DNA from: Candidatus Endomicrobiellum basalitermitum
GTDB taxonomy: Bacteria > Elusimicrobiota > Endomicrobiia > Endomicrobiales > Endomicrobiaceae
Reading direction: 5' to 3'
Assembly: GCA_031282525.1 (NCBI GenBank)
Contig: JAITDN010000004.1
Span: 1 to 64,000 of the forward strand
DNA length: 64,000 nucleotides
Made by a program: the position numbers and the translations under genes. The notes under the pieces are model-generated. The model searched no databases, was not told the DNA's origin, and saw only the letters and a list, made by a program, of their open reading frames with translations. Positions 37,519-47,450 of the stretch are shown one piece after another (within the stretch, counting starts at the first letter, position 1; every line of letters begins with the position of its first letter).

Positions 37519-38124
37519 CTATTTCAGACTTACTACAACCTCATCTACTAACCCATATTCTTTTGCTTCATATGCAGACATATAATAATTTCTATCTGTA
37601 TCTTTTAATACCTGTTTTACAGTTTTACCAGTATGCCTTGCAACTATTTCAGAAAGTTTTTGTTTAGTATAAACAAGTTCTTTTGTTTCTATATCAATAT
37701 CAGAAACTGTACCGGATAAACCATAAATTAATGGTTGATGTATCATTATACGAGAATGTGTTAGAGCAAATCTTTTGCCTTTTTCTCCTGCAGCAAGCAA
37801 AACAGCTCCGAAAGACATTGCCATTCCCATGCAAATCGTGCTTATAGGACTCTTTATAAATTGCATGGTATCATAAACAGCAAGTCCTGCTGTAACCATA
37901 CCTCCAGGGGAATTTATATACAGACTTATATTTTTATCTGATTCCTCAGAATCCAAATACAAAAGCTGCGCAATCAAAGTATTTGCAGAATCAGTACTGA
38001 CGTATCCTTCTCCATCACCTACAAAAATAATTCTTTCTTTAAGGAGCTTTGAATACAAATCATACGTTACAGCAGAACCTTGACTCCATCTTTCTATTAT
38101 TGTAGGTACAAATGATGACATCAT
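37519..38124 (-). CDS. clpP: ATP-dependent Clp protease proteolytic subunit
   Basis: ClpP is the tetradecameric serine peptidase. The catalytic triad is visible: serine in CMGMAMSFGAVLLA (the usual GMAASMGA is slightly changed), histidine in HSRIMIHQPL and aspartate in DTDRNYYMSAYEA. Length 201 is usual. It follows tig after about 55 bp and precedes clpX by about 150 bp. Confidence 0.97.
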   Translation of the reverse strand: MMSSFVPTIIERWSQGSAVTYDLYSKLLKERIIFVGDGEGYVSTDSANTLIAQLLYLDSEESDKNISLYINSPGGMVTAGLAVYDTMQFIKSPISTICMGMAMSFGAVLLAAGEKGKRFALTHSRIMIHQPLIYGLSGTVSDIDIETKELVYTKQKLSEIVARHTGKTVKQVLKDTDRNYYMSAYEAKEYGLVDEVVVSLK

Positions 38125-38180
38125 TTTCTCCTATAATTCCATACTTACAACCCAATTATCTCTAAAATTTTAATTTATTT

Positions 38181-39503
38181 TCAACGTAACGGCATATATC
38201 TTTCTAATATCTCAATCTTTGCGTTATTGATTAAAAAATCAAATAGCTTTTTTTCTTTCAATGAAAGTAATATATTATCTTTTTTCTCCAAGAAATATTT
38301 ATCAGCGACACTTTCTCTACCAGGATTTAAAATCTTTATTTTATTCTTTTCTATTTCAAAATCAGAATCTGTCACAACAAGATTTTCACTTTTATATATT
38401 GCATTTAAAATATAAGAAAGTCTCACATTTTTTTCTGCTTCCTCTTTAAATTTCCCATTTTCAGACTCAATTTGCTTTTGAATATATTCTTTGGAAACAC
38501 CTTGGCTTTTTAAGTATTTCTCCATCTTTTTAATCAAAGACTTTTCCTGACTTACAACTAAAGAGGATGGAACTTCAAATTTATTATTATTAAGTAAATA
38601 TTCAACAATTTGTTTTTCAACATCCGTATTTTGACGAATTTTTTCTTCAGATTCCATGGATTTTTTTAATTTCATTCTTAAATCTCTAACATTTTCAGTT
38701 CCCAAATCTCTCGCAAAATCATCATTGAATTTTGGAAGTTCTTTTTCTTTTATTTCAACTATCTTTATTTTAAAAATTATAGTTTTACCTGCCAAAGTTT
38801 CATTAGGATAATCTGTTTCATACTCAATTTTTGTACTTCTTTCATCTCCAACTTTTGAGTTTCTTAAAACCTTCTTAAATTCTTCGCGCGTATTGCCAGA
38901 ACTTAGATCAAGCATATAGTTTTTAGCCGTAATCTCAGGAAGAACTTTGCCATCAGAGTCAAAAGCATCATAATCAACAAAAACAAAACTACTCTCACCG
39001 ACCTCACTCAATTTAGATGGAACAAGTTTTGCATTTCTTTCTCTTAAAGCATTAATACCCACATCTAAATTTTCATCACTAATTTCAAAAATTTCTTTTT
39101 TTATAGGAATATTTCTATAATCTTTTATCTCAATTTTTGGATGACATTCTGCAGTAAAATGATATTTTAAATCCTTCCCAAAATCATAATTGAACTCATC
39201 AACTATTGGAAATCCGAGTATATCAAAATTTTCCTTTTCAAGAACACTTGAAAGAGTTTTATTGATAACGCTTTTTATAGCTTTGTTCCTACTTTCATCG
39301 GTAAACTTTTTTTCAACAATATTTCTAGGAATTTTTCCATGCCTAAATCCATCAATTTTTGCTTGTTGCTGTATTTGAGAAAAAATAGAGTCAACCTCAC
39401 TTGCCACAACATCCCCAGAAACTTCAACCTCTATATCTATAGAGCACAATCTTCTATTAATAATTTTATATTTAAAATCAATTTGTTTATTTGCAAAAGT
39501 CAT
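38181..39503 (-). CDS. tig: Trigger factor
   Basis: This is the ribosome-bound chaperone and prolyl isomerase. The N-terminal domain contains the ribosome-docking region (GFRHGKIPRNIVEKKF, cf. the usual GFRxGKxP), then a divergent FKBP-like domain (SSFVFVDYDAFDSDGK) and a long helical C-terminal domain rich in lysine and glutamate. Length 440 is normal. It is the first gene of tig-clpP-clpX-lon, the common order in many bacteria. Two tRNA genes lie upstream. Confidence 0.95.
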   Translation of the reverse strand: MTFANKQIDFKYKIINRRLCSIDIEVEVSGDVVASEVDSIFSQIQQQAKIDGFRHGKIPRNIVEKKFTDESRNKAIKSVINKTLSSVLEKENFDILGFPIVDEFNYDFGKDLKYHFTAECHPKIEIKDYRNIPIKKEIFEISDENLDVGINALRERNAKLVPSKLSEVGESSFVFVDYDAFDSDGKVLPEITAKNYMLDLSSGNTREEFKKVLRNSKVGDERSTKIEYETDYPNETLAGKTIIFKIKIVEIKEKELPKFNDDFARDLGTENVRDLRMKLKKSMESEEKIRQNTDVEKQIVEYLLNNNKFEVPSSLVVSQEKSLIKKMEKYLKSQGVSKEYIQKQIESENGKFKEEAEKNVRLSYILNAIYKSENLVVTDSDFEIEKNKIKILNPGRESVADKYFLEKKDNILLSLKEKKLFDFLINNAKIEILERYMPLR

Positions 39504-39563
39504 CTCGCTTCCCTTTTTAACTCAAAAACAAATGTATAACCAAGATAAAAAAACTCTTAGCAT

Positions 39564-39645
39564 TACGGACGGAGGGATTTGAACCCTCACACCTTTCAGT
39601 ATATGGTCCTAAGCCATACGCGTCTGCCAATTCCGCCACGTCCGC
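39564..39645 (-). tRNA. tRNA-Leu (UAG anticodon)
   Basis: An 82-nt cloverleaf reads GCGGACG at the 5' end pairing with CGTCCGT (G-U at the first pair), D-arm GGCGGAATTGGCAGACGC, anticodon loop CTTAGGA (TAG), a variable arm, and T-arm GGGTTCAAATCCC. The long variable region fits a class II tRNA. The 3' CCA is not encoded. Confidence 0.95.
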
Positions 39646-39675
39646 GCATCCCACATACAAAGCTCAATAAAAATC

Positions 39676-39748
39676 TGCGCCGCATAGGAATCGAACCTAT
39701 AACCTAACGATTAAGAGTCGTTTGCTCTACCAATTGAGCTAGCAGCGC
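39676..39748 (-). tRNA. tRNA-Lys (CUU anticodon)
   Basis: A 73-nt cloverleaf with acceptor GCGCTGC/GCGGCGC, D-arm GCTCAATTGGTAGAGC, anticodon stem AACGA/TCGTT around loop CTCTTAA (CTT), T-arm TAGGTTCGATTCCTA and discriminator A. CCA is not encoded. It sits 30 bp upstream of tRNA-Leu, so both may be co-transcribed. Confidence 0.95.
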
Positions 39749-39889
39749 AACCCATATTCTTCTTAAACAACTTCCCTTTTAAAAAGTGGATTCTAACAAA
39801 CTACAATTCAAAAATCAACAACAATATACGTTTTATACATGGAACGTTCACAGTCTACTCTCAACTTAAAAATTATAGATTAATAGCTA

Positions 39890-42004
39890 TTAGTATAGAT
39901 ATGAAAAGTTAATAAATTCATCAAATATATCTTTTATGTAATTTATAAGAGAAACTCTATTTGATTTTATCATTTCGTTCTCTGTCATTATCATAACTTT
40001 CTCAAAAAAATTATCAATTAACGGTTTTATTTTTACTACCTCATCAAAAATCTCACTATACTCTTCTTTCAAAATATGTCTTTCAACTTCAATTTTTAAT
40101 CTCTTAGCAACATTAAAAATTGCTTTCTCAACGTCTAAAACAAGCAAATCCTCTCTTATTACTACAGAAATATTAATATTTTGTTTTTTAGCTTGATTTA
40201 CAATATTGACCATTCTCTTAAATAATATTGTAATAGATGAAAAGTCACATCTTAGTTTGGCATTCTGTAAAGCGTTGAGTTTTAATCGCAAAGTACCAAG
40301 ATTTTTAATTCCATAATTTAATTTCAATATATTTGTAACAGCTTTTACTTCACAAGGCTTATATCCTTCCATCTCAAAAATACTTTCTATTCTCTGACAC
40401 AAAAAACTTGTAAGTTTTTTGTAAGTATTTTCTGATTTTATATTATTCACTAGATTTTTAGGTAAAAATTCAAAAGTTTTCCTCATGACATATTCCAAAT
40501 CACAATTCGCTAGTTTTTCCATTACTATTCTCACAAAGCCTATTCCTACTCTTCTTAAGCCGTATGGATCTGCTGAACCCGAAGGCTCAAGACCTATTGT
40601 AAAATATGTTACCAACGTATCTATTTTATCTGACAAAGATACTAAAAGTGCGACATTATTTGATGGGAGTTTCCCTGAAGCAACCAATGGCCAGTAATGT
40701 TGTTCTATAGATAAAGCAACGTCCTCACTTTCACCTAATTCAAAAGCATAAATCTTTCCAATTACACCTTGAAGTTCAGGGTATTCAAAAACCATTTCAC
40801 TCAATAAATCGGCTTTCGAAAACATTACTGCTTTTTCAAGTGTATCCTCATCAATTTGCATATTAAACTCTTTATTAAAAAGAGATGCTATACATTTAAT
40901 ACGTTCAATTTTTTCATAAACTGTTCCAATTTCATTATGTAAAACAACACCCTTTAGCCTTTCTATATTATATTTAAGTCCATTTTTCAAATCGTTATCA
41001 TAAAAAAATTTAGCATCAGCAAGTCTCGCTGCAAGAACTTTTTCATATCCTTCCTTTACAGTATCTTGATATTTTGAAACACCATTTCTAATACCCACAA
41101 AATAATTCAATAAATTATTATTTTTATCATTTACTAAAAAGCACTTTTGATTTCTTTTCATACACACACTAAGTACTTCCGAAGGTAAATTAAGATATTT
41201 TTTATCAAAAGAACACAATACAGCAGATGGATATTCAACAAGATAGTTTACTTCGTCAATAAGAGATTCATCAACTACTATGTTACCAACATTTCTAGAA
41301 ACAAATTCCATTGATTTTTTTATTGTTTCACGTCTTTTATTTTGCTCAACAATCACAGATTTGTTTTTCATTATTAAAAGATAATTTTCAGGTAGGTCTA
41401 TCTTGATTCTCTCACCGTTATAAGTATGAGGTCCTATAGTCCAGTTAGATGAAATTACATCTGCAATTTTAAACTTAATCACTTTAGTTCCATAAAGTGC
41501 GACTATATTTCTTATGGGTCTTGCAAACCTAAATCCACTTTCTTCCCATAACATCGTTTTTGGAAAAGATATCCCCCTTATTAGTTTAGAAAAAACTATA
41601 CTTAAAAGTTTTTCGGTTCTTTTACTTTTAGTTTTTTTAAAAAAAGAAAGATAATCTCCTTTATCAGTGCTTTTAAGAACAAGTTTTTCAGGACTCACGC
41701 CATTTTTTAAAGCGAATCCTCTAGCCGCTTGCGTATATTCACCACGCTCATCTTTAGCAGCTTTCAAAGATGGTCCTAAAATGTATTCAATCTTATTATT
41801 ACTTTCATTTACAAGATTTTCAACTATTAGGACAAGCCTCCTAGAAGTAGCATAAGTCTTAAGAGTTTCATATTTTAATCCAAAGGTATTAAAAGCTTCT
41901 AATGCAAACTTTTCAATTTGCCTTAAAGCAGGTTCAATATAAGAAAATGGAATTTCCTCTGTACCTACTTCCAGTAAGGCATTTTTTTTATTTTCTTTAA
42001 TCAA
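39890..42004 (-). CDS. glyS: Glycyl-tRNA synthetase beta subunit
   Basis: This is the large tRNA-binding subunit of the tetrameric (alpha2beta2) glycyl-tRNA synthetase. It starts with ALLEVGTEEIPFSYIEPAL, and contains FPKTMLWEESGFRFARPIRNIVALYG, the HD-like region VALSIEQHYWPLVASGKLPS and SLSDKIDTLVTYFTIGLEPSGSADPYGLRR, all standard. Length of 704 is usual. It begins 2 bp after glyQ, so the pair is co-translated. Confidence 0.96.
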   Translation of the reverse strand: MIKENKKNALLEVGTEEIPFSYIEPALRQIEKFALEAFNTFGLKYETLKTYATSRRLVLIVENLVNESNNKIEYILGPSLKAAKDERGEYTQAARGFALKNGVSPEKLVLKSTDKGDYLSFFKKTKSKRTEKLLSIVFSKLIRGISFPKTMLWEESGFRFARPIRNIVALYGTKVIKFKIADVISSNWTIGPHTYNGERIKIDLPENYLLIMKNKSVIVEQNKRRETIKKSMEFVSRNVGNIVVDESLIDEVNYLVEYPSAVLCSFDKKYLNLPSEVLSVCMKRNQKCFLVNDKNNNLLNYFVGIRNGVSKYQDTVKEGYEKVLAARLADAKFFYDNDLKNGLKYNIERLKGVVLHNEIGTVYEKIERIKCIASLFNKEFNMQIDEDTLEKAVMFSKADLLSEMVFEYPELQGVIGKIYAFELGESEDVALSIEQHYWPLVASGKLPSNNVALLVSLSDKIDTLVTYFTIGLEPSGSADPYGLRRVGIGFVRIVMEKLANCDLEYVMRKTFEFLPKNLVNNIKSENTYKKLTSFLCQRIESIFEMEGYKPCEVKAVTNILKLNYGIKNLGTLRLKLNALQNAKLRCDFSSITILFKRMVNIVNQAKKQNINISVVIREDLLVLDVEKAIFNVAKRLKIEVERHILKEEYSEIFDEVVKIKPLIDNFFEKVMIMTENEMIKSNRVSLINYIKDIFDEFINFSYLY

Positions 42005-42006
42005 CT

Positions 42007-42855
42007 TTATACCTCTGTAATAGATCTTAAGTACTCTTCAGCAACAACTTTGGCTACCGCACGTATTCTCGAAATATAATCAACTCTTTCAGAAACCGCA
42101 ATAGCTCCTCTAGCTTCAAGCAAATTAAATATATGAGAGCATTTCATGACTGCATCATAGGCAGGAAACGCAAGCTTTATTTTAGCAAGTCTTCTTGCTT
42201 CCTTTTCCCAATCATTAAAATGTTTCTCTAATAAACTAATATCGGATATTTCAAAATTATAAAGAGACCATTGTTTTTCTTTTTCAAGACACATTTCTCC
42301 ATAAGTTACATCATCGTTCCAATGTAAATCGTAAACACTATTTTTTTTCTGAACATACATTACAAGCCTTTCAGTACCATACGTAATCTCAACAGAGATC
42401 GGGTTCAAATTAATACTACCAATTTGTTGAAAATATGTAAATTGTGTTACTTCCATAGCATCAATCCAAACTTCCCAACCAAGCCCCCACGCACCAAGTG
42501 TCGGAGATTCCCAATCATCTTCAACAAATCTAACATCGTGTTTTTTTGAGTCAATTCCTATTGTTTCTAAACTTTTCAAATAAATCTGTTGAATATTTTT
42601 TGGGGCAGGCTTCATAATAACTTGGAATTGGTAATAATGTTGCAACCTATTAGGATTTTTGCCATATCTACCATCAGAAGGTCTTCTACAAGTTTCTACA
42701 TAAGCTATATTCCATGGTTTTGGACCTAAAGAATGTAAAAACGTAGCAGGATTAAATGTTCCCGCTCCTTTTTCTAAATCATAAGGTTGCCACAAAAGAC
42801 ACCCCTTTTTCGACCAAAAATTCTGTAAAGCCATAATAATTTCCTGGAAATTCAT
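42007..42855 (-). CDS. glyQ: Glycyl-tRNA synthetase alpha subunit
   Basis: This is the catalytic class II subunit. Recognisable segments are [63 protein letters not shown] and [13 protein letters not shown]. Length 282 is typical. The gene is divergent from the dCMP deaminase gene across about 100 bp. I saw no T-box leader in that short gap. Confidence 0.97.
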   Translation of the reverse strand: MNFQEIIMALQNFWSKKGCLLWQPYDLEKGAGTFNPATFLHSLGPKPWNIAYVETCRRPSDGRYGKNPNRLQHYYQFQVIMKPAPKNIQQIYLKSLETIGIDSKKHDVRFVEDDWESPTLGAWGLGWEVWIDAMEVTQFTYFQQIGSINLNPISVEITYGTERLVMYVQKKNSVYDLHWNDDVTYGEMCLEKEKQWSLYNFEISDISLLEKHFNDWEKEARRLAKIKLAFPAYDAVMKCSHIFNLLEARGAIAVSERVDYISRIRAVAKVVAEEYLRSITEV

Positions 42856-42924
42856 ACAATCTCCTAAATATCACAATCATAAATAATCACAAATTTCAAC
42901 TTTAACGAAAAAACGTAAGTATAT

Positions 42925-42953
42925 TTGACATAATTCCAATTTTTTAATTTAAT
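42925..42953 (+). promoter_or_regulatory. Strong sigma70-type promoter of the dCMP deaminase gene
   Basis: Plus strand TTGACA (42925-42930), 17-base spacer, TTTAAT (42948-42953). The -10 box overlaps the first in-frame ATG (42952), so transcription should begin near 42960, at the next ATG (42961). Confidence 0.5.
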
Positions 42954-42960
42954 GCCTAAC

Positions 42961-43458
42961 ATGAAAAATAAAAAAATAAAAACACATAATCGCCCAACAT
43001 GGGATGAATATTTTATGAAACTTGCTTGGCTTGTAGCTGAAAGATCTACATGTATACGCCATCACGTTGGAGCAATTATAGTAAAAGACAAGAAAATTTT
43101 AACAACAGGCTATAATGGAGCTGCAGTAGGTTTGCAAGACTGTATACATCTCGGTTGTTTAAGAAACACATTAAATATCCCTTCAGGACAAAGACACGAA
43201 ATATGTAGAGCAATTCATGCTGAGCAAAACGCAATTATACAAGGTGGATATCATGGTACAAGCATTAAGGATACAACACTTTACTGTACACACTCTCCAT
43301 GCATATTATGCACTAAAATGATAATAAATGCAGCTATTAAAAAAGTAGTCACAGATATTGAGTACCCTGACAATTCGTTTAAAGAACTTTTTTCAGCAGC
43401 AGGAGTAAAATTCTTCACTTTAAAACTTGATAATTTTTCTATAAACCGATTGTTATAA
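42961..43458 (+). CDS. dCMP deaminase (ComEB-like)
   Basis: This zinc deaminase converts dCMP to dUMP for thymidylate synthesis. Zinc ligands and catalytic glutamate are in HAEQNAII and PCILCTKM; RHHVGAIIVKDKKILTTGYNG is the nucleotide-side segment. A histidine/cysteine pair (CIHLGCLR) resembles the second metal site of the family. I start at 42961 because the upstream ATG (42952) lies inside the apparent -10 box; the message would be almost leaderless. One of two plus-strand genes, facing gph. Confidence 0.9.
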   Translation: MKNKKIKTHNRPTWDEYFMKLAWLVAERSTCIRHHVGAIIVKDKKILTTGYNGAAVGLQDCIHLGCLRNTLNIPSGQRHEICRAIHAEQNAIIQGGYHGTSIKDTTLYCTHSPCILCTKMIINAAIKKVVTDIEYPDNSFKELFSAAGVKFFTLKLDNFSINRLL

Positions 43459-43538
43459 TTTTAACTGTTAGTATCAAAAAAAAGTTTAACACTACATTTA
43501 GACAAACATAAAAAAGACGCGCTTTACAACTCATAAAA

Positions 43539-44183
43539 TTAAAAAACTATGTTAATAATGTCCCTAGGAGCTTTGACTATAAAGTCAGGATTATATTGTT
43601 CTATTTGTCCTAAATCCGAATAACCATATGATACAGCTATAGACGATACTCCTGCGGCTTTAGCAGCTAAAAAATCATTTACACTATCACCTATCATCAC
43701 AGTTTTTGAAATATCAGAATTCGTAGCTTTTATCAATTCTATAATGGGTTTAGGATCAGGTTTTCTTGCACCCATTACACTATCTCCTCCCCAAACCTTA
43801 ATAAAATAATCAGAAATTTTTAATCGTCTTATAATTTCACACGAAAACCCTTCAGTTTTATTTGATAAAATCGCTTTGTTTTTACTCTTTAAAGCTTTAA
43901 GCATTTCAACCACGCCATTATACATAACCGTAGTATCAGTCAAACATTTCCCATAATAAAATTTAAATAATTCAACTGTTTCTGATTTATCTATCTCTCT
44001 TTCTTTAGGAATAGTCTTATCTAAAAGTCTATCAATACCATTTCCCAAATAAGAACGTACTTGTTTTACAGATAAATATTCAAAACCATACTTTCCTCTA
44101 ACTGAGTTGACAGCCGAGGTTATATCTATTTGAGAATCGATAAGTGTTCCGTCTAAATCAAAAATTAAAAAATTAAAACCCAT
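43539..44183 (-). CDS. gph: HAD phosphatase, phosphoglycolate phosphatase-like
   Basis: This is a haloacid-dehalogenase-superfamily hydrolase of the Gph/PpaX type. Motif I is FDLDGTLIDSQ with the nucleophilic aspartate, motif II AILSNKT, motif III lysine in GARKPDPKP and motif IV VMIGDSVNDFLAA. A cap domain lies between motifs I and II. Phosphoglycolate is the usual substrate but pyrophosphate or sugar phosphates are possible. Length 214. Confidence 0.85.
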   Translation of the reverse strand: MGFNFLIFDLDGTLIDSQIDITSAVNSVRGKYGFEYLSVKQVRSYLGNGIDRLLDKTIPKEREIDKSETVELFKFYYGKCLTDTTVMYNGVVEMLKALKSKNKAILSNKTEGFSCEIIRRLKISDYFIKVWGGDSVMGARKPDPKPIIELIKATNSDISKTVMIGDSVNDFLAAKAAGVSSIAVSYGYSDLGQIEQYNPDFIVKAPRDIINIVF

Positions 44184-44286
44184 AAATTTTATATTAAATT
44201 AAAAATAAAAATTCCAAAGCCATAAAAATAGTAATCATGTTATGCTAAATTTAAATTTAGCATAGTATTTATACTATTGTAAAGTT

Positions 44287-45576
44287 TTAACTTACTTTAT
44301 CGTATCCCGTAGCTTTAGCTTTCCAAGCAAAAGTAAGGACAATTGCTCCGAAAAATCCAGTTACTATAATAAGTTTAAAAGAAATCTGCCAATTATAAAT
44401 ATCTATCAACCTACCAAATAACCAACCTGTTACTATCGTGCTTGCATACCCCCAAATTCCCACAAGACCATTTGCTGCCGCTGAGGCACGTTTGGTCGCT
44501 ATATTAGATGCGGCGCTAATAATAAGCGACTGAGTGCCATAAATACAAAATCCTGAACATATCAAACACACTAGAGATATCCACGCAGGTGCAGTGATTG
44601 TGTGCCAAAATAAAAACATAAAAAATGAAGCAATTATCATAGTAATAATACAAACGTGTAATCCTCTACCGTCAAAATATTTATCCGTAATCCAACCACA
44701 TAATAATATGCCCACAGCACCAAATATTTCAAAAGCAGCAAGCATAAAACCAGCATTTTTCAAAGCCATACCTTTCCACTCTTTTAACAATATCAATCCC
44801 CAATCTAAAATTGCAAATCTTAAAACATAAACAAAGAAATTTGCAATTGAGATAATCCAAATATAAGGATTTTTAAATACCATCTTATTTATAAATTGTT
44901 TATATTCAGTGGATTTCTTTTTTTTGTCATCAGTTATTTCATAATTTTCACCTACAGATAGTTCCGACAAACCGACAGAGCTAGGTGTGTCACGTATGAT
45001 GAGCCATATTCCCCCAGCCACTAATATAGCAATAGTTCCAGGTATATAAAAAACACTTCTCCAACTCCAAGTAGCAAGATAGCTACAAGCGATAATTGAT
45101 ACTACCGCTCCTATACAATTAGAAGTTGTCCAACGAGCCATTTTCGTTGCAAGTTCTTTAGGAGGGATCCAATGCGGAAGCAATCTTGCATTAGGAGGCC
45201 AACCCATACCTTGAACCCAACCATGAAAAACCCATATAACACCCATAATCGTCAATCTAGAACTAAAGCCAAAAATAATATTACATATGGCACACAAAAA
45301 CAAACCACATGATATAAAGTTACGGGCCATAAATTTATGGACAATAAAACCATTCGCAAATCTAGACATCCCATACATTATTCCATTTAAACTTATGAAA
45401 ATACCAAGTTGTTCTTTCGTTATACCCAATTCAGATTGAATTCCAGGCATAGCCACACCCAAATTTTTGCGTATTGCAAAAAACATGGCATAGCCCACCC
45501 ATGTTACTAACATTGTACGAACTTGCCAATATTTAAATTTTTTAGTTACAGTACTATCTTCAAGTAACGCAAGCAT
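44287..45576 (-). CDS. Organophosphate:phosphate antiporter family transporter (UhpC/UhpT/GlpT-like)
   Basis: This MFS protein has 12 hydrophobic segments and strong family signatures: YAMFFAIRKNLGVAMPGI with the conserved arginine-lysine pair, QGMGWPPNARLLPHWIP, RDTPSSVGL and GLVGIWGYASTIVTGWLFG. Members exchange glycerol-3-phosphate or hexose-6-phosphate for phosphate. Overall it looks closest to UhpC/UhpT, so uptake (or sensing) of glucose-6-phosphate is the best guess; this would suit life inside a host cell. No uhpA/uhpB genes are adjacent, which argues for transport rather than sensing. ATG at 45576 follows AGGAGA. Confidence 0.82.
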   Translation of the reverse strand: MLALLEDSTVTKKFKYWQVRTMLVTWVGYAMFFAIRKNLGVAMPGIQSELGITKEQLGIFISLNGIMYGMSRFANGFIVHKFMARNFISCGLFLCAICNIIFGFSSRLTIMGVIWVFHGWVQGMGWPPNARLLPHWIPPKELATKMARWTTSNCIGAVVSIIACSYLATWSWRSVFYIPGTIAILVAGGIWLIIRDTPSSVGLSELSVGENYEITDDKKKKSTEYKQFINKMVFKNPYIWIISIANFFVYVLRFAILDWGLILLKEWKGMALKNAGFMLAAFEIFGAVGILLCGWITDKYFDGRGLHVCIITMIIASFFMFLFWHTITAPAWISLVCLICSGFCIYGTQSLIISAASNIATKRASAAANGLVGIWGYASTIVTGWLFGRLIDIYNWQISFKLIIVTGFFGAIVLTFAWKAKATGYDKVS

Positions 45577-45781
45577 CACTTATTCTCCTCATTTTCTCAT
45601 ATCTAAATTTTATACAATAACACCCCTTTATACATTTTTAAAAACATTCAAAAATAACCCTATAACATTGTCTCTTTATAAACAATAATAGATATCAGTT
45701 TAATTAACACCAACAGAATTTAGAGACTAATCTTTAAATTGATATCATTTACAAAATTCAAACTCTAAACAACAAAAAATT

Positions 45782-45855
45782 CGCCCTGAAGAGGAATTGA
45801 ACCTCCAACCTTATCCTTAGGACGGATCTGCTCTATCCAATTGAGCTATCAGGGC
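45782..45855 (-). tRNA. tRNA-Arg (CCU anticodon)
   Basis: A 74-nt cloverleaf: acceptor GCCCTGA/TCAGGGC, D-arm GCTCAATTGGATAGAGC, anticodon loop GTCCTAA (CCT; position 32 is an unusual G), T-arm GAGGTTCAATTCCTC, discriminator G. CCA is not encoded. The first pair of the anticodon stem (G-A) is not canonical. Confidence 0.92.
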
Positions 45856-46030
45856 ACAAAATCACCTACATTTTACTAAATTATAGTAATATTATAAATA
45901 AAAGGTTTATAATAAGCAGTGCATAAATAAAGTATTTTTACAATTTAAAGCTATGCCAGTTATATATATATCTTCTATATTTTAATATTTAAAAGAAAAA
46001 AAATAGTTAGTTAGGTAGGATCACACATAG

Positions 46031-46372
46031 CTATTTTATTTTTATAGCTTTATTATTTTTGTCAACAAAAACGATTTTTGGTTTAATTGGTTTATCTGAA
46101 AGTTTAAACCCCATTATAATCACTTCTTCTTTCTCTTTTATAAGATGAGCAGCTGCACCATTCATGCAAATCACACCGGATCCAGATTCACCTGAAATTA
46201 TATAAGTTTCCAGGCGATTTCCAGTAGTATTTGAAACGACAAGGACTTTCTCTCCAATCCAAAAACCAGCTTTATCACAAAGATCAGTATCTATAGTTAT
46301 ACTTCCTTCATAATTAATATTAGCCTGAGTTACTCTAGCTTTAAATATTTTTGAACTTAAAACAAATTTCAT
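46031..46372 (-). CDS. panD: Aspartate 1-decarboxylase
   Basis: PanD makes beta-alanine for pantothenate and CoA. It is a pyruvoyl enzyme that self-cleaves between Gly and Ser in YEGSITID (residues 24-25). Other hallmarks are KIFKARVTQANINYEG, NRLETYII, and GVICMNGAAAHLIK. Length 113 is normal. No other pantothenate genes are nearby. Confidence 0.95.
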   Translation of the reverse strand: MKFVLSSKIFKARVTQANINYEGSITIDTDLCDKAGFWIGEKVLVVSNTTGNRLETYIISGESGSGVICMNGAAAHLIKEKEEVIIMGFKLSDKPIKPKIVFVDKNNKAIKIK

Positions 46373-46417
46373 TATTTTTTATATCCCATCTATAAATTTT
46401 TTTAATACATCATTATA

Positions 46418-47446
46418 TTATTTACTATCAAACATAATAACCCTACGAGGATAAGAAATTTTTATCCCTTCATCGTCAAACTTTTTATAAAGATTTTTTA
46501 AAGCCTCGCTTTGCATAAAATACTTTTTATACACACTTTTTACTTTAAAGATTAAGGTAAAATTTATTGAAAAATCAGCAAAATCTGTAAATTGCACTAT
46601 AGGAGTAAAAGTTTTCACAGAATCATCATATTTATCTATTATTTCTTGCATTGCAAGTATCGCAATTCTTTCTACATGCTCTAAGTCACTACCATATGCA
46701 ACCCCGCATTTTATAAACGCAATAACTCCAGATTTATTCAAATGAAAACTCGTCACTATTGAAGATAACAATTTATCATTTGGTATGCTAATAACAGAAT
46801 TTGACATTTCCCTTACGAGCGTCGTCCTCCAGTTAATTTCGACTATTGTTCCTTCAACACCCGTTGAATCAACCCTAATATAATCTCCCCTCACAATTTG
46901 TTTACTTGCAATTATATTTATACCAGCAAAAAAATTTGCAAGAGTATCTCTTAGACCAAAAGCCATCGGCAAAGATCCTACTCCCAAAGCAGCAAAGATA
47001 GGAGTTAACTTAACACCAAACTGATTTAATATTAACGCTAATCCTACAAAGATTATGGCAAATTTAATTATGTTTATTACGATCTTTTCAGGAATAGATC
47101 TGGATAAAAGTTTAGAAAGAATTGAGGCAACAAAAATAACAACAGAAAAAACAAATAACCCATAAAATAATCTATGAACAATTGTATTTATATTATTTAG
47201 AGGTGCTATTAAAAAAGCAATATAAAGAGCTATGAGAAAAAACCAAAAAGAAATATAATTTTTTGATATTACAATCACTTCACTACTTAATACAAATCCG
47301 ACTTTTGAAAAGATATTTTTTATAGTTTTTGCAACGTACTTCCTAAGAATAAACCCAACAGAAGACACCACCACAAATAAAACTATACTTTTTATCCAAG
47401 ACGTAAAATTCTTTAAAAAAATTTGATTAAACAAAGATGATATCAT
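46418..47446 (-). CDS. mscS: Small-conductance mechanosensitive channel (MscS family)
   Basis: This channel releases solutes on hypo-osmotic shock. It has about five hydrophobic segments; the pore helix region reads LAALGVGSLPMAFGLRDTLANFFAG, then the beta domain IVRGDYIRVDSTGVEGTIVEINWRTT and a C-terminal alpha/beta domain. At 342 residues it is a little longer than E. coli MscS, with extra N-terminal helices. It follows a DksA-like gene after 4 bp. Confidence 0.92.
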   Translation of the reverse strand: MISSLFNQIFLKNFTSWIKSIVLFVVVSSVGFILRKYVAKTIKNIFSKVGFVLSSEVIVISKNYISFWFFLIALYIAFLIAPLNNINTIVHRLFYGLFVFSVVIFVASILSKLLSRSIPEKIVINIIKFAIIFVGLALILNQFGVKLTPIFAALGVGSLPMAFGLRDTLANFFAGINIIASKQIVRGDYIRVDSTGVEGTIVEINWRTTLVREMSNSVISIPNDKLLSSIVTSFHLNKSGVIAFIKCGVAYGSDLEHVERIAILAMQEIIDKYDDSVKTFTPIVQFTDFADFSINFTLIFKVKSVYKKYFMQSEALKNLYKKFDDEGIKISYPRRVIMFDSK

Positions 47447-47450
47447 TATT

